The notes beneath the pieces were generated by a model. The model ran no database searches. It was not told the origin of the DNA and was given only the letters and a program-made list of their open reading frames with translations. This document shows positions 54,811 to 64,000 of a DNA stretch of 64,000 nucleotides, piece after piece. The position numbers and the translations under genes were made by a program. How positions within the stretch are numbered: position 1 is the first letter of the stretch; each line of letters opens with the position of its first letter. Source of the stretch: Saezia sanguinis (lineage in GTDB: Bacteria > Pseudomonadota > Gammaproteobacteria > Burkholderiales > Burkholderiaceae_C); assembly GCF_003991585.1 (NCBI RefSeq), contig NZ_PQSP01000002.1, forward strand, positions 452,420-516,419. The letters are read 5' to 3'.

Positions 54811-55503
54811 ATGAATACTTTGGATGCGGTGCGCATTCTTGAAACTGCTTTGATCTGCGCAGATCGCCCGATGACGGTGGGCGATCTCACGGCGCTTTTT
54901 GATGAAGAGGTGGGTACTGACAGTGTGCGCATGATGCTGGATCAGTTGCAGCAGCAGTGGGCAGATAAAGGCATTGAGCTGACATGCGTGGCCTCTGGTT
55001 GGCGTTTTCAGAGCCGCTCGCAGATGCGGCAGTATCTGGAAAAGCTCAACCCGGAAAAACCGCCCCGGTATTCGCGGGCCACTTTGGAAACGCTGGCGAT
55101 CATTGCTTATAAGCAGCCGGTCACGCGTGGAGATATTGAAGATATTCGCGGTGTTGTTGTCAGCACGCAAATTGTGAAACAGCTGGAAGACCGGGGCTGG
55201 ATTGAGGTCATTGGGCACCGGGAAACACCTGGGCGCCCGGCACTGTATGCGACCACGGCGCAGTTTTTGGATGATTTGGGGCTGGATTCGCTTGGAGATT
55301 TGCCGGCGATGGACAGTGATCAGATGGAGCAGAAGGTAGACGCCATGATGCAGGAGGTGCAGGTATCCCTGCTGATCGAGGGTGATAGTCAGCCGCAACA
55401 GGTTGAACAGAGTGTGCCTGCAGATGAGTCCGATGGAACTGAAATAGAAATTCGGGATGATGAAAGTCCCAGCCAACAAGGATTAGATAAAGATAATGAA
55501 TAG
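54811..55503 (+). CDS. scpB: Segregation and condensation protein B
   Basis: ScpB forms, with SMC and ScpA, the condensin-like complex for chromosome segregation. The protein has 230 residues with two winged-helix domains. [21 protein letters not shown] opens the first. Family blocks [30 protein letters not shown] and [23 protein letters not shown] are clear. The C-terminal acidic tail (about 185-230) is longer than in short homologues. scpA is not adjacent. The 3' end overlaps rluB by 8 bp, so the two are translationally coupled. Confidence 0.95.
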   Translation: MNTLDAVRILETALICADRPMTVGDLTALFDEEVGTDSVRMMLDQLQQQWADKGIELTCVASGWRFQSRSQMRQYLEKLNPEKPPRYSRATLETLAIIAYKQPVTRGDIEDIRGVVVSTQIVKQLEDRGWIEVIGHRETPGRPALYATTAQFLDDLGLDSLGDLPAMDSDQMEQKVDAMMQEVQVSLLIEGDSQPQQVEQSVPADESDGTEIEIRDDESPSQQGLDKDNE

Positions 55504-57241
55504 CAGTGAGATAGACGGAAACCTGGATGTGGCTGAACCATCCAATGAGTTGCCTGAGCAGCCAGTGAGTACAGCACGTCCCAAAACAAGACGTACCAAG
55601 GCTGCGCAGCCAACAGCAGATGCAGCGGACGCTGCGGCTGAAAAGCCAAAGCGCGTACGCAAACCCAGGGTTAAAAAAGATGCAGATGCAGAAATACAAA
55701 GGCCAGCAGCAACTGCTGCGGATGGGAAACAACTGCATGATGCTGTGGCGCCAGCAGAGGTAATTCCGCATCAGGCCGATGAGGCTGTCAAGCCGGCTGC
55801 TTATAAAGAGCCTGTTGTGAATCTTGTAGCGGGAATGCCGGATCTGTCATATACGGGTACAGCTCCGGATACAGCCGCTGAAGCCGGGGCGGAGCGGGGT
55901 GATGTAACCTATTCAGGTGTTTCCGCAGAGGGAGAGCAAGCCGGCACAGAGGGTGCCAATGCTTCGCAGCCCCGGTATCCTACTGAGCGGCGCGGACGCG
56001 GTCTGCGTGCCATTGTCAGCCGAACACGACGTAAGAATCTGCGTAATGGCAATAATTTATCTGCCGGAGAAAAACCAGTGGCCCGTCATGCAGCCAAGGT
56101 GGACGATGGGCATATTTCTTTTGATGACATTGTTTCCGGCCGTTTTGATGATGGTATGGGTGGTGCCGCTGAAACGGGCGCGGCTGTCAATAAACGGGTA
56201 TTGCAACCCCAGCCGGATAGCCCCAAGCTGCATAAAGTGCTGGCGCAGGCCGGGATGGGGTCCCGCCTGGAAATGGAACAACTGATTCTGGAGGGCCGGA
56301 TTTCTGTCAACGGGGAGCCGGCACATATTGGCCAGCGGATTCAGTACGGCGATCAGGTCCGGGTCAATGGTAAAACCATCCGGGTACAGATTGCGCCCCC
56401 GCCTGCGCGGGTTTTGGCATACCATAAACCGGCCGGGGAAATCGTGACCAGGGACGACCCGCAGAGCCGCCCGACTGTATTTCGCAAACTGCCCAAGCTG
56501 TCACAGGGGAAATGGTTGTCTATTGGCCGCCTTGACCTGAATACAGAAGGGCTGCTGTTGTTCACCAATTCCGGGGAACTGGCCAATTCGCTGATGCATC
56601 CGCGTTTCAGCATTGAGCGCGAGTATGCTGTACGGGTATTGGGCGGGCTGTCAGATGAAGAAAAGCAGCGCCTGCTGGACGGGATTGAGCTTGAGGACGG
56701 GCGCGCCCAGTTCAAGACCATTGAAAATGGCGGCGGCGAAGGTGCCAACCAGTGGTACCGGGTGGTGATTTGTGAAGGTCGTAACCGTGAAGTGCGGCGC
56801 ATGATTGAATCTCTTGGGCATGCCGTCAGCCGCCTGATTCGTATTCGTTATGGCGCGATGGTATTGCCGTCCAACCTGAGACAGGGGCATTGGATTGAGC
56901 TTTCTGATGATGAGTTGAAGTCATTGGGCAAACTGGTGGGTGGCAAGGCGATGACCGCCATTCAGGGCAATGAGCCTGCCAGAGGAGGCTCCCAGCGGCG
57001 GAACAGCAGGCCTGGCATGGGCAGCAGCAGGCGGAATTCTCCTCAGGGGTCGCGCAGCAACCCTAAAAATCAGCCTGATCCGATGAAAACCTCTGTGGGC
57101 TATATCGAGCATGACCGCTTCATTACGCCATCGGGTATTGCATCCAGACGCAGCCGACCTGCTGGGGGTAATAGTGCGGGGTTTGGTGCTGGCAACAGCT
57201 ATAAACGGCGCAACTCACGCGGTGGCGGCAGAAGTCATTAA
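55496..57241 (+). CDS. rluB: 23S rRNA pseudouridine synthase RluB, with long extensions
   Basis: RluB modifies uridine 2605 of 23S rRNA (E. coli numbering). The protein has 581 residues, about twice E. coli RluB (291). The first roughly 235 residues are a disordered Ala/Lys/Glu-rich region. The S4 domain follows ([24 protein letters not shown]). The catalytic core has [19 protein letters not shown], with the active Asp in GRLDLNTEG, and [19 protein letters not shown]. The last roughly 95 residues are Arg/Ser/Gly/Asn-rich and probably RNA-binding. It overlaps scpB, as in many betaproteobacteria. Confidence 0.95.
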   Translation: MNSSEIDGNLDVAEPSNELPEQPVSTARPKTRRTKAAQPTADAADAAAEKPKRVRKPRVKKDADAEIQRPAATAADGKQLHDAVAPAEVIPHQADEAVKPAAYKEPVVNLVAGMPDLSYTGTAPDTAAEAGAERGDVTYSGVSAEGEQAGTEGANASQPRYPTERRGRGLRAIVSRTRRKNLRNGNNLSAGEKPVARHAAKVDDGHISFDDIVSGRFDDGMGGAAETGAAVNKRVLQPQPDSPKLHKVLAQAGMGSRLEMEQLILEGRISVNGEPAHIGQRIQYGDQVRVNGKTIRVQIAPPPARVLAYHKPAGEIVTRDDPQSRPTVFRKLPKLSQGKWLSIGRLDLNTEGLLLFTNSGELANSLMHPRFSIEREYAVRVLGGLSDEEKQRLLDGIELEDGRAQFKTIENGGGEGANQWYRVVICEGRNREVRRMIESLGHAVSRLIRIRYGAMVLPSNLRQGHWIELSDDELKSLGKLVGGKAMTAIQGNEPARGGSQRRNSRPGMGSSRRNSPQGSRSNPKNQPDPMKTSVGYIEHDRFITPSGIASRRSRPAGGNSAGFGAGNSYKRRNSRGGGRSH

Positions 57242-57329
57242 GCGTTCAACTGTGGTTTTCGTCAAAAGGCCAGACTACAGGTAAAATAGACAGTTTATTT
57301 AAGTTATATTTCATTTTCAGAGGAAAATC

Positions 57330-57755
57330 ATGGCAATTGAACGTACGCTTTCCATTATCAAACCCGATGCAGTGGCTAAAAACGTGATCGGGCAGATTTA
57401 TGGCCGCTTTGAAACAGCAGGCTTGAAAATCATTGCAGCCAAAATGGTGCATCTGTCTGCGCAGGAAGCCGGTCAGTTTTATGCCGTGCATAAAGAGCGT
57501 CCCTTTTTCAAAGACCTGGTTGATTTCATGACCTCCGGCCCGGTGATGATTCAGGTGCTGGAAGGCGAAGGCGCCATTGCCAAAAACCGTGAGCTGATGG
57601 GTGCCACCGATCCTAAAAAGGCAGCAGCAGGAACCATCCGTGCTGATTTTGCCGACAGCATTGATGCCAACGCTGTGCACGGTTCCGATGCACCGGAAAC
57701 CGCTGCTGTGGAAGTGGCGTTTTTCTTTCCGGGCATGAACATTTACAGCCGCTGA
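57330..57755 (+). CDS. ndk: Nucleoside diphosphate kinase
   Basis: Ndk balances nucleoside triphosphate pools by moving the gamma phosphate through a phosphohistidine. The 141 residues are standard. [18 protein letters not shown] is the start, and the active site is His117 in [12 protein letters not shown]. The SD is AGAGGAAAA just before the ATG. TAAAAT at 57282-57287 may be its -10. It precedes rlmN by 32 bp and opens the series running to yfgM. Confidence 0.98.
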   Translation: MAIERTLSIIKPDAVAKNVIGQIYGRFETAGLKIIAAKMVHLSAQEAGQFYAVHKERPFFKDLVDFMTSGPVMIQVLEGEGAIAKNRELMGATDPKKAAAGTIRADFADSIDANAVHGSDAPETAAVEVAFFFPGMNIYSR

Positions 57756-57787
57756 TTTTGTAGTCTTGGGTGGCATGGACGTAGATC

Positions 57788-58894
57788 GTGAAAGTCAATT
57801 TACTTGATTTCGACCGTGAGAAACTGGCTGACTTTTGTGAGTCGCTGGGGCAAAAGCGTTTCCGTGCCACGCAGTTGCTGCGCTGGATTCATCAGCGCGG
57901 TGAAAATGACTGGGAACAAATGACGGATATTTCGGCCAGCTTTCGCCAGCAGTTGGCCGAAGTTGCTGAAATTGGTTCTCTGCCAGTGGTGTCATGCCAT
58001 GAGTCGGCAGATGGTACCGTCAAATGGCTGTTTGATGTGGGGGCCGGCAACGCGATTGAGGCGGTGTTTATTCCCGAAACGGATCGGGGTACGCTGTGCA
58101 TCTCCTCCCAGGCCGGATGTGCCATGGGGTGCCGTTTTTGTTCGACAGGCCACCAGGGCTTCAGCCGGAATTTGAGCACCGGAGAAATTCTGGCGCAATT
58201 GCGCCAGGCCGAGTTTTTTCTGCGCGACCATCTCCAGCGCACAGACCGGGTGATCACCAATGTGGTGATGATGGGCATGGGTGAGCCGCTGCAAAATTAC
58301 CATGCCGTGGTACCGGCATTGCGGGTGATGCTGGATGATTATGGCTATGGCCTTTCCAGAAGGCGGGTCACGGTGTCAACTTCGGGGCTGTCGCGGATGA
58401 TTGACCGCCTGCGCGAGGATTGCCCGGTGGCATTGGCGATTTCTTTACATGCACCCAATGATGCACTGCGGGATACATTGGTGCCATTGAATCGCAAACA
58501 TCCGATTGATGACCTGCTGGAAGCATGCCAGCGTTATCTGGATAAGGCGCCACGCGACTTCATCACCATTGAATACTGTATGCTCGATGGTATCAATGAT
58601 ACGCCAGCGCATGCACATGAACTGGTTGCGCTGCTGAGCCGGCGCATACGCTGCAAACTGAATCTGATCCCATTCAACCCGTTTCCAGGTTCTGGCTTAA
58701 AACGTTCCCCTACTGCCCAGATTCAGATATTTGCGAAAATTTTGCAAAATGCAGGAATTGTGACCACAATACGTAAAACGCGAGGTGATGACATCAATGC
58801 TGCCTGCGGTCAGTTGGCTGGCGAGGTGCAAGACCGAACCCGGGTCCGTGAGCGCATGGTGACATTGCAACTAGAAAGGGTAACACATGAGTAA
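57788..58894 (+). CDS. rlmN: Dual-specificity RNA methyltransferase RlmN
   Basis: This radical SAM enzyme methylates C2 of adenosine 2503 in 23S rRNA and A37 in some tRNAs. The protein has 368 residues. The radical SAM cluster is Cys111, Cys115 and Cys118 in [23 protein letters not shown] and the [13 protein letters not shown] region follow. The conserved Cys of the methyl-transfer loop lies near the C-terminus in [10 protein letters not shown]. The start is GTG. Its last 8 bp overlap pilW. Confidence 0.97.
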   Translation: MKVNLLDFDREKLADFCESLGQKRFRATQLLRWIHQRGENDWEQMTDISASFRQQLAEVAEIGSLPVVSCHESADGTVKWLFDVGAGNAIEAVFIPETDRGTLCISSQAGCAMGCRFCSTGHQGFSRNLSTGEILAQLRQAEFFLRDHLQRTDRVITNVVMMGMGEPLQNYHAVVPALRVMLDDYGYGLSRRRVTVSTSGLSRMIDRLREDCPVALAISLHAPNDALRDTLVPLNRKHPIDDLLEACQRYLDKAPRDFITIEYCMLDGINDTPAHAHELVALLSRRIRCKLNLIPFNPFPGSGLKRSPTAQIQIFAKILQNAGIVTTIRKTRGDDINAACGQLAGEVQDRTRVRERMVTLQLERVTHE

Positions 58895-59729
58895 AGGCAT
58901 GCGGAGTTTCTTTTCCGCCAGGTTATGGATGGGTGTTTCGGCTGCTGCTGTGTTATGCGGTGTGGCCGGGTGTGTGACCACGGAAACCACGCAATTGTCA
59001 GGCACAGGGGGAATACCGGACACAAATATGGCTGCGGCAACGCGTGCCCCGGTTGATAACCAGAAACGTTATGAGGCCCGGTTGCAACTGGCCGTGGCGT
59101 ATTACCAGGCCGGTGCATATTCGGTTGCGTTGGATGATGTGAATAAGGCATTGGAAGCCAAACCCAATGCACCTGAGGCCATTTCTCTCAAAGGCATGAT
59201 TTATGACCAGATGGGGGACAAGGCGCAGGGGCTGGCTTTCTTAAGGCAGGCGGCGTCTATTGATAAAAGCAATGGCGATTACCTGCATAACTATGGTGCC
59301 GCTTTATGCTCTAACAAGCAAACTTCCGAAGGAATTGCTTCTTTGCAGCAGGCGATTGCGATTCCATCCTACCCGAACAAGGCCAGCAGTTGGGCTGCAA
59401 TTGGGGCCTGTTATGCCGAGGCTGGCAATGTGGTGCAGGCAGAAAATGCGTTCCATCAGGCGTTATCGTTGGATCCGCGCAATGTATACGCACTGTATCA
59501 ATTGTCCAACTTCATGTTTAACCGCAATGATGTGCAGGGCGCAAAGTATTATTTTGACCAGTTGCCTGGCCTGAATAACCTGAATTCGGCAGCGCTGTGG
59601 CTGGGCATTAAGATTGCCCGCCAGCAGGGTGATGCCTATCGCATGAGCCAGATGGCACGGGTGCTGCGTGCAAACTTCCCGGCCTCTAAAGAACGTGCGG
59701 CATTAGAGAGAGGCGACTTTACGCTGTGA
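58887..59729 (+). CDS. pilW: Type IV pilus biogenesis lipoprotein PilW/PilF
   Basis: This is an outer membrane TPR lipoprotein of 280 residues that in relatives helps the PilQ secretin assemble. The signal peptide ends in LCGVAGC (lipobox). TPR units follow from about residue 55 ([66 protein letters not shown]). It overlaps rlmN by 8 bp and the rodZ-like gene by 4 bp, which supports coupled translation. Other pilus genes are not in the window. Confidence 0.9.
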   Translation: MSKGMRSFFSARLWMGVSAAAVLCGVAGCVTTETTQLSGTGGIPDTNMAAATRAPVDNQKRYEARLQLAVAYYQAGAYSVALDDVNKALEAKPNAPEAISLKGMIYDQMGDKAQGLAFLRQAASIDKSNGDYLHNYGAALCSNKQTSEGIASLQQAIAIPSYPNKASSWAAIGACYAEAGNVVQAENAFHQALSLDPRNVYALYQLSNFMFNRNDVQGAKYYFDQLPGLNNLNSAALWLGIKIARQQGDAYRMSQMARVLRANFPASKERAALERGDFTL

Positions 59730-60715
59730 GCGATCAAACAGATAACTTGGTGCCGGATCAGGCAGCAGCAGATGCATTGAATACGCCATCTGCTGCGGCG
59801 AGTGCGGGGCATCTGCTGCGTGAAGCACGCCAGGCGCAGGGGATGGATCTGGACGTGCTGGCTGCCATCCTGAAAGTACCGGTCAATAAACTGCAGGCAC
59901 TTGAAGCCGACCAGTATGATCTGCTGCCGGATACTGCTTTTACACGCAGCCTGGCGATTGCGGTTTGCAAACGTCTGCGGATGGATGATTCAGCGGTGTT
60001 GAGCCTGTTGCCAGGCGTGCAGCCTCAAAGCACCATCGGTGCAGGTGTTGACATGTCGGCAGGCTTGCGCCCCATGGTGCTAAAGCCGCAAAAAGGGCGT
60101 AAAAAAGGGTCCAAGTTGTGGTGGATGTTTTTTGCTGTTCTTCTGATAGTGCTGCTGGTACTTTATTTTATGCCGGCACAGTGGCGAGATGCCTGGCTGT
60201 CGGTGATCGGTCAGGAAGACGGCCAGAATGCAGCGACAGTCGTGCTTCCTGCTGCGATTGAACACAGCACCACACTGCCTTTGGCAGAGCCTGTTTCACA
60301 GTCAGATGCGGTAGAGTCCGTAGTGGTTGTGGCACCCAATGCGGCGTTGTCTCCATTGCTGGTGAATGATGGTGACACACAAAGTGCAACAACAGGTGCT
60401 GCTTCTCAGTTGGCGCCCGCTGTGATGCCCAGCCCCGTTCTTAACGATGAGGCCAGCGCGGCAACTGTCGGTGGCGATGACCGTATTCGCTTCACGGCAA
60501 CGGCTGAAAGCTGGATCACGGTGACAGCCCAGAACGGTGATGTATTGGCAGAGCGGCTGCTGCGCGCAGGTGATACGTTGGATGTATTGCTGAAAAATGC
60601 CCCGGTGAATGTCGTTGTGGGCGCTATTGGCGCAACGACAGTCCAAGTGCGGGGCAAACCATTTGACCTGACGCCTTATAGCCGAGGAAATGTGGCACGC
60701 TTTGAGGTGAAGTAA
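59726..60715 (+). CDS. rodZ: RodZ-like cytoskeleton protein
   Basis: This is a 329-residue bitopic membrane protein linking MreB to the cell wall machinery. The N-terminal helix-turn-helix ([40 protein letters not shown]) is cytosolic. A basic stretch (KGRKKGSK) leads into one transmembrane helix ([19 protein letters not shown], about 130-150). A low-complexity periplasmic linker follows, and then the C-terminal DUF4115 domain ([20 protein letters not shown]). The GTG start overlaps the pilW stop by 4 bp; the TAA shares one base with the ispG ATG. Confidence 0.9.
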   Translation: MSDQTDNLVPDQAAADALNTPSAAASAGHLLREARQAQGMDLDVLAAILKVPVNKLQALEADQYDLLPDTAFTRSLAIAVCKRLRMDDSAVLSLLPGVQPQSTIGAGVDMSAGLRPMVLKPQKGRKKGSKLWWMFFAVLLIVLLVLYFMPAQWRDAWLSVIGQEDGQNAATVVLPAAIEHSTTLPLAEPVSQSDAVESVVVVAPNAALSPLLVNDGDTQSATTGAASQLAPAVMPSPVLNDEASAATVGGDDRIRFTATAESWITVTAQNGDVLAERLLRAGDTLDVLLKNAPVNVVVGAIGATTVQVRGKPFDLTPYSRGNVARFEVK

Positions 60716-62016
60716 TGACCAGTTCTGCGGATAAAGATCTGCCGGCTTTTCCCATCATTGCCCCTGTTGTCCCGATGAAGTGCCAAACATTGCAGGCGCA
60801 GGTTGCTTGGGCCGGACGTGTGGTCTCTATTGGCGGGGATGCGCCCATACGCGTACAGTCCATGACCAATACCGATACCGAAGACGCGATTGCCACAGCC
60901 ATTCAGGTGAAAGAGCTGGCCAACGCGGGGTCTGAACTGGTGCGCATTACCGTCAACACGCCGGCAGCAGCACAGGCAGTGCCTTACATTCGGGAGCAAC
61001 TGGACCGCATGGGCGTTTATGTTCCCCTGATTGGTGACTTCCACTATAACGGTCATAAACTGTTAACAGAATACCCTGAATGCGCACAGGCTTTGTCTAA
61101 ATATCGCATCAACCCGGGAAATGTGGGTAAGGGAAATAAGCACGACAGCCAGTTTGCGCAAATGGTTGAGATGGCGCTGAAATACGATAAACCGATTCGC
61201 ATTGGCGTCAATTGGGGAAGTCTCGATCAGGAATTGCTGGCAGACCTGATGGATGAAAATGCAAAGCGCCAGACACCTTTGGATCCGCAGCAGATCATGT
61301 ATCAGGCCGTTGTGACATCTGCGCTGCAGTCGGCGCATTCAGCACAGGCGCTGGGGATGAATCCGGCGCAGGTGCTGATCTCCTGCAAGATGAGCCAGGT
61401 TTGTGATCTGATCACCGTGTATCAGGCGCTGTCGGAGCAGTGTCGTAACCCCCTGCACCTGGGGCTGACCGAGGCTGGCATGGGATTTCGGGGCGCAGTG
61501 GCTTCTACGGCGGCGCTATCTCCGCTGCTGTTGCGCGGCATCGGGGACACAATTCGTGTATCATTGACGCCCCAGCCCGGCGAAGCGCGCACACAGGAAG
61601 TGGTTGTGGCGCAGGAGATTTTACAGTCGCTGGGGTTGCGTCACTATGTGCCCAGTGTAACGGCATGCCCCGGATGCGGTCGTACCACCAGTACGCTGTT
61701 TCAGGAACTGGCACAGAAAACGGATGAATATCTGCGGGCCATGATGCCTAAGTGGCGTATGCAATATCCAGGGGTTGAGTCGATGAAGGTGGCCGTGATG
61801 GGGTGCATTGTGAACGGCCCAGGGGAGAGCCAGCATGCGGATATCGGCATCAGTTTGCCGGGGAATGGCGAGGCACCTTCCGCGCCAGTATTTATCGACG
61901 GCAAGCGGGAACTGCTGCTGAAGGGTGAGCATATTGCGGATGATTTTTTAGGCATCATCAATGATTATGTATGTAAGCGTTATGGGGCTGGCAACGGTGC
62001 TGTCGAAAAAGAGTAA
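60715..62016 (+). CDS. ispG: 4-hydroxy-3-methylbut-2-enyl diphosphate synthase
   Basis: IspG is a 4Fe-4S enzyme of the MEP isoprenoid pathway, 433 residues. VRVQSM-type start ([16 protein letters not shown]), [13 protein letters not shown] and INPGNVGKG are family blocks. The cluster ligands are the two cysteines of [13 protein letters not shown] and the one in [11 protein letters not shown]. It supplies precursors also needed for the ubiquinone side chain. It is coupled to rodZ by a one-base overlap and followed 34 bp later by hisS. Confidence 0.97.
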   Translation: MTSSADKDLPAFPIIAPVVPMKCQTLQAQVAWAGRVVSIGGDAPIRVQSMTNTDTEDAIATAIQVKELANAGSELVRITVNTPAAAQAVPYIREQLDRMGVYVPLIGDFHYNGHKLLTEYPECAQALSKYRINPGNVGKGNKHDSQFAQMVEMALKYDKPIRIGVNWGSLDQELLADLMDENAKRQTPLDPQQIMYQAVVTSALQSAHSAQALGMNPAQVLISCKMSQVCDLITVYQALSEQCRNPLHLGLTEAGMGFRGAVASTAALSPLLLRGIGDTIRVSLTPQPGEARTQEVVVAQEILQSLGLRHYVPSVTACPGCGRTTSTLFQELAQKTDEYLRAMMPKWRMQYPGVESMKVAVMGCIVNGPGESQHADIGISLPGNGEAPSAPVFIDGKRELLLKGEHIADDFLGIINDYVCKRYGAGNGAVEKE

Positions 62017-62050
62017 GCATCCATTTTTAAAATAAGTTAAAGAGTTATTC

Positions 62051-63334
62051 ATGGAACAGATACAGGCAATCAAGGGGATGAACGACATTCTGCCTCCCGA
62101 TTCGGCAACCTGGGAGTGGCTGGAGGAGAAGGTTCGTCATTTGATGGCTCGCTATGCTTACCGCAATATCCGTACACCGATTCTGGAATTCACGTCGCTG
62201 TTTGTGCGTGGCCTGGGAGAGGTGACCGACGTGGTCGAAAAGGAGATGTATTCCTTTACCGACAGCATGAATGGCGATCAGCTCAGCATGCGCCCGGAAA
62301 GTACTGCCGGTGTGGTTCGTGCGCTGAGCGAACACTCGGCTTTGTACGATGGCCCTAAACGCTTGTTTTATATTGGCCCGATGTTCCGCCATGAAAAGCC
62401 CCAGAGAGGGCGCTACAGGCAGTTTCACCAGGTAGGTGCTGAAGCGGTGGGTTTTTCCGGCCCGGAGCTGGATGTTGAACTGATTTTGATGGCACAGGCT
62501 TTGTGGCATGAAATGGGCATTGCCGAGCATGTGCAATTGGAGCTGAATTCGCTGGGGCAACCTGATGAACGGCGGCAGCATCGCGAAGCGCTGATCACGT
62601 ATTTTGAAGCACATCAAGATCAGTTGGACGAAGATGCCCGCAGGCGGCTGCACAGCAATCCGCTCAGAATTCTGGATACCAAAAATCCGTCAATGCAGGA
62701 GCTGGTGACACAAGCGCCCCAGTTGATCGATTATTTGAGCCCGGCATCGATGGCACACTTTGATCAGGTCAAGTCTTTGCTGGACGCCAACGGTGTGCAG
62801 TGGAAGCTCAATCCCCGTTTGGTTCGTGGGCTGGATTATTACAACCTGACGGTATTTGAGTTTGTTACAACCAGGCTCGGTGCCCAGGGTACGATTTGTG
62901 GCGGTGGGCGTTATGACTATCTGTTTGAAATGATCGGTGGAAAACCGGCGCCTGCAGTTGGCTGGGCCATGGGCGTTGAACGCGTGCTGGAGCTGGTGAA
63001 GGAGCTTGATGTGGCCCCTGCTGCACCGGCTGCGGACGTCTATGTCATAATCCCCCAAAATGATGCATTGCAGGTTGTTTCGCCTTTGCTTGAGCAGTTG
63101 CGTCGGCTGGGGGTTGCTGTGCAAATGCATGCCGCAACGCCAAACGGCTGGGGCAGCATGAAGTCACAGTTTAAAAAAGCGGATGCCAGTGCAGCACGTT
63201 ACGCATTGATATTTGGCGCTGATGAGCTGGCAGCAGCTCAGGTCACCATCAAAGCTTTACGTGACGGAGAGGGGAAACAATGGCAAAGGCCCATCCATGA
63301 TGCCTCAAGCTGGTATCATGAGGTGCTAAGCTGA
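62051..63334 (+). CDS. hisS: Histidyl-tRNA synthetase
   Basis: This is a class II synthetase of 427 residues. Motif 1 region is [17 protein letters not shown]. Motif 2 is [18 protein letters not shown]. The His-specific loop is [14 protein letters not shown]. Motif 3 is [12 protein letters not shown], and the C-terminal anticodon-binding domain starts near 330. AAAGAG precedes the ATG. ispG-hisS-yfgM order is common in proteobacteria. Confidence 0.98.
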   Translation: MEQIQAIKGMNDILPPDSATWEWLEEKVRHLMARYAYRNIRTPILEFTSLFVRGLGEVTDVVEKEMYSFTDSMNGDQLSMRPESTAGVVRALSEHSALYDGPKRLFYIGPMFRHEKPQRGRYRQFHQVGAEAVGFSGPELDVELILMAQALWHEMGIAEHVQLELNSLGQPDERRQHREALITYFEAHQDQLDEDARRRLHSNPLRILDTKNPSMQELVTQAPQLIDYLSPASMAHFDQVKSLLDANGVQWKLNPRLVRGLDYYNLTVFEFVTTRLGAQGTICGGGRYDYLFEMIGGKPAPAVGWAMGVERVLELVKELDVAPAAPAADVYVIIPQNDALQVVSPLLEQLRRLGVAVQMHAATPNGWGSMKSQFKKADASAARYALIFGADELAAAQVTIKALRDGEGKQWQRPIHDASSWYHEVLS

Positions 63335-63412
63335 GTGCACTCATATTCAAAAGCATATGCGGGCGCGGTCTTGAGCAGGCAGGAATAGAAGGTATTTATT
63401 CATTTCATTATC

Positions 63413-64000
63413 ATGGCAAAACATCTGAAAAACCTGAATTTAGAAGAGCAAGAACAACTGGAGCAACTCAAAGGCTTCTGGGCCGAATACGGTCGCCTGA
63501 TCACGTTGACGGCAGTGGTGTTGCTGGTTGTGATTGTTGGCTGGGTGGGCTGGCAATTCTGGCAGAACCAGCAGGCACGCGGTGCCGCAGTCATTTATGA
63601 CAAACTGAATGAGGCTTTGGTGCGCAATGATGCCGATCAGGCCAAACAGGCGGTGACTGAAATACAGGAGCAGTATGGCAGAGCCACATATGCGTCACAG
63701 TCGGCGCTGGTGGCAGCCAATCTGCTGTATAACCAGGGCCAGTTGGATTCAGCCAAAGAAATCCTGTCCTGGGTCACAGAGCATGGCCGCGATCCGGGGC
63801 TGAAAGGGCTGGCGGTATTGCGGCTTGCCGATATTTTAATGGACCAAAAAGACTATGACCGGGCATTGGCCGTGTTGGCGACCGAAGTGCCTGAAGCGTT
63901 TGCAGGACTGGTGAATGACAAGCGCGGCATGGTATATGTCGCACAAGGCAAAATCGAAGAGGCAAAAGCAGCTTATTCCCAGGCCTACCGCGGGCTTGCG
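63413..64000 (+). CDS. yfgM: YfgM-like tetratricopeptide membrane protein, 5' part
   Basis: The frame is open from ATG 63413 to the right edge (196 codons), so the C-terminus is missing. A short cytosolic N-terminus (EEQEQLEQLKGFWAEYGR) is followed by one transmembrane helix (LITLTAVVLLVVIVGWVGW) and a periplasmic TPR-rich region. This is the layout of YfgM, the inner membrane partner of the chaperone PpiD at the Sec translocon. It follows hisS by 78 bp, as in E. coli, where bamB comes next. Confidence 0.9.
   Translation, partial: MAKHLKNLNLEEQEQLEQLKGFWAEYGRLITLTAVVLLVVIVGWVGWQFWQNQQARGAAVIYDKLNEALVRNDADQAKQAVTEIQEQYGRATYASQSALVAANLLYNQGQLDSAKEILSWVTEHGRDPGLKGLAVLRLADILMDQKDYDRALAVLATEVPEAFAGLVNDKRGMVYVAQGKIEEAKAAYSQAYRGLA

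Overview
The window reads as chromosomal DNA of a betaproteobacterium, most likely order Burkholderiales. The grounds are the gene orders odhA-odhB-lpdA-zapE and ndk-rlmN-pilW-rodZ-ispG-hisS-yfgM, the divergent bamD/rluD pair, and a very long Lys/Ala-rich N-terminus on RpoD. The genus cannot be fixed from sequence alone. Almost all of it is well-packed housekeeping DNA. The exceptions are a more AT-rich accessory block next to a tRNA-Leu (about 32.0-38.3 kb) and an uncharacterised signalling-type cluster (7.15-10.2 kb).

Layout, left to right. 0-2.3 kb: the 3' end of prfC, then two tandem ubiA paralogues. 2.3-6.9 kb: metE and metF, each preceded by an exact TGAA-N5-TTCA MetR-type box, then convergent proC. 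7.15-10.2 kb: a cluster encoding an ABC-ATPase fused to a PTEN-like protein phosphatase, two Roadblock/LC7-like proteins and one unknown protein. An intrinsic terminator followed by a new sigma70 promoter splits the cluster into two transcription units. 10.4-14.3 kb: ghrA-like reductase, YbaK-type deacylase, dpaL and an SDR. A near-perfect LexA box with a TATAAT -10 sits in front of dpaL. 14.5-17.4 kb: an MBOAT acyltransferase and a membrane-anchored SGNH protein, a probable polysaccharide O-acetylation pair. 17.4-20.4 kb: rpoD with a long 5' leader. 20.4-25.4 kb: gcvT-gcvH-gcvP behind a tandem glycine riboswitch. 25.5-31.7 kb: AsmA/TamB-like protein, etfD, secreted alpha/beta hydrolase, PhyH-type dioxygenase and a small LMW-PTP-like protein.

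31.9-39.7 kb: tRNA-Leu(UAA), a non-coding AT-rich stretch, then an autotransporter heptosyltransferase (four-Cys iron-site type) and its probable substrate, a 1189-residue AIDA/TibA-like autotransporter with strand-loop-strand repeats. A truncated DUF4105 gene, a lipoprotein gene and a membrane protein follow. 39.8-49.5 kb: uvrB, then odhA-odhB-lpdA (2-oxoglutarate dehydrogenase) and zapE. 49.5-53.6 kb: PP2C phosphatase, DinG/YoaA helicase and bamD. 53.6-57.3 kb: rluD, scpB and rluB. 57.3 kb to the end: ndk, rlmN, pilW, rodZ, ispG, hisS and the start of yfgM, most of them overlapping or closely spaced as one operon.

The best candidates for undescribed biology are the ATPase-phosphatase/Roadblock cluster, the SOS-type box before dpaL, and the glycosylated-adhesin block beside tRNA-Leu. 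No CRISPR array, insertion sequence or rRNA gene was seen.
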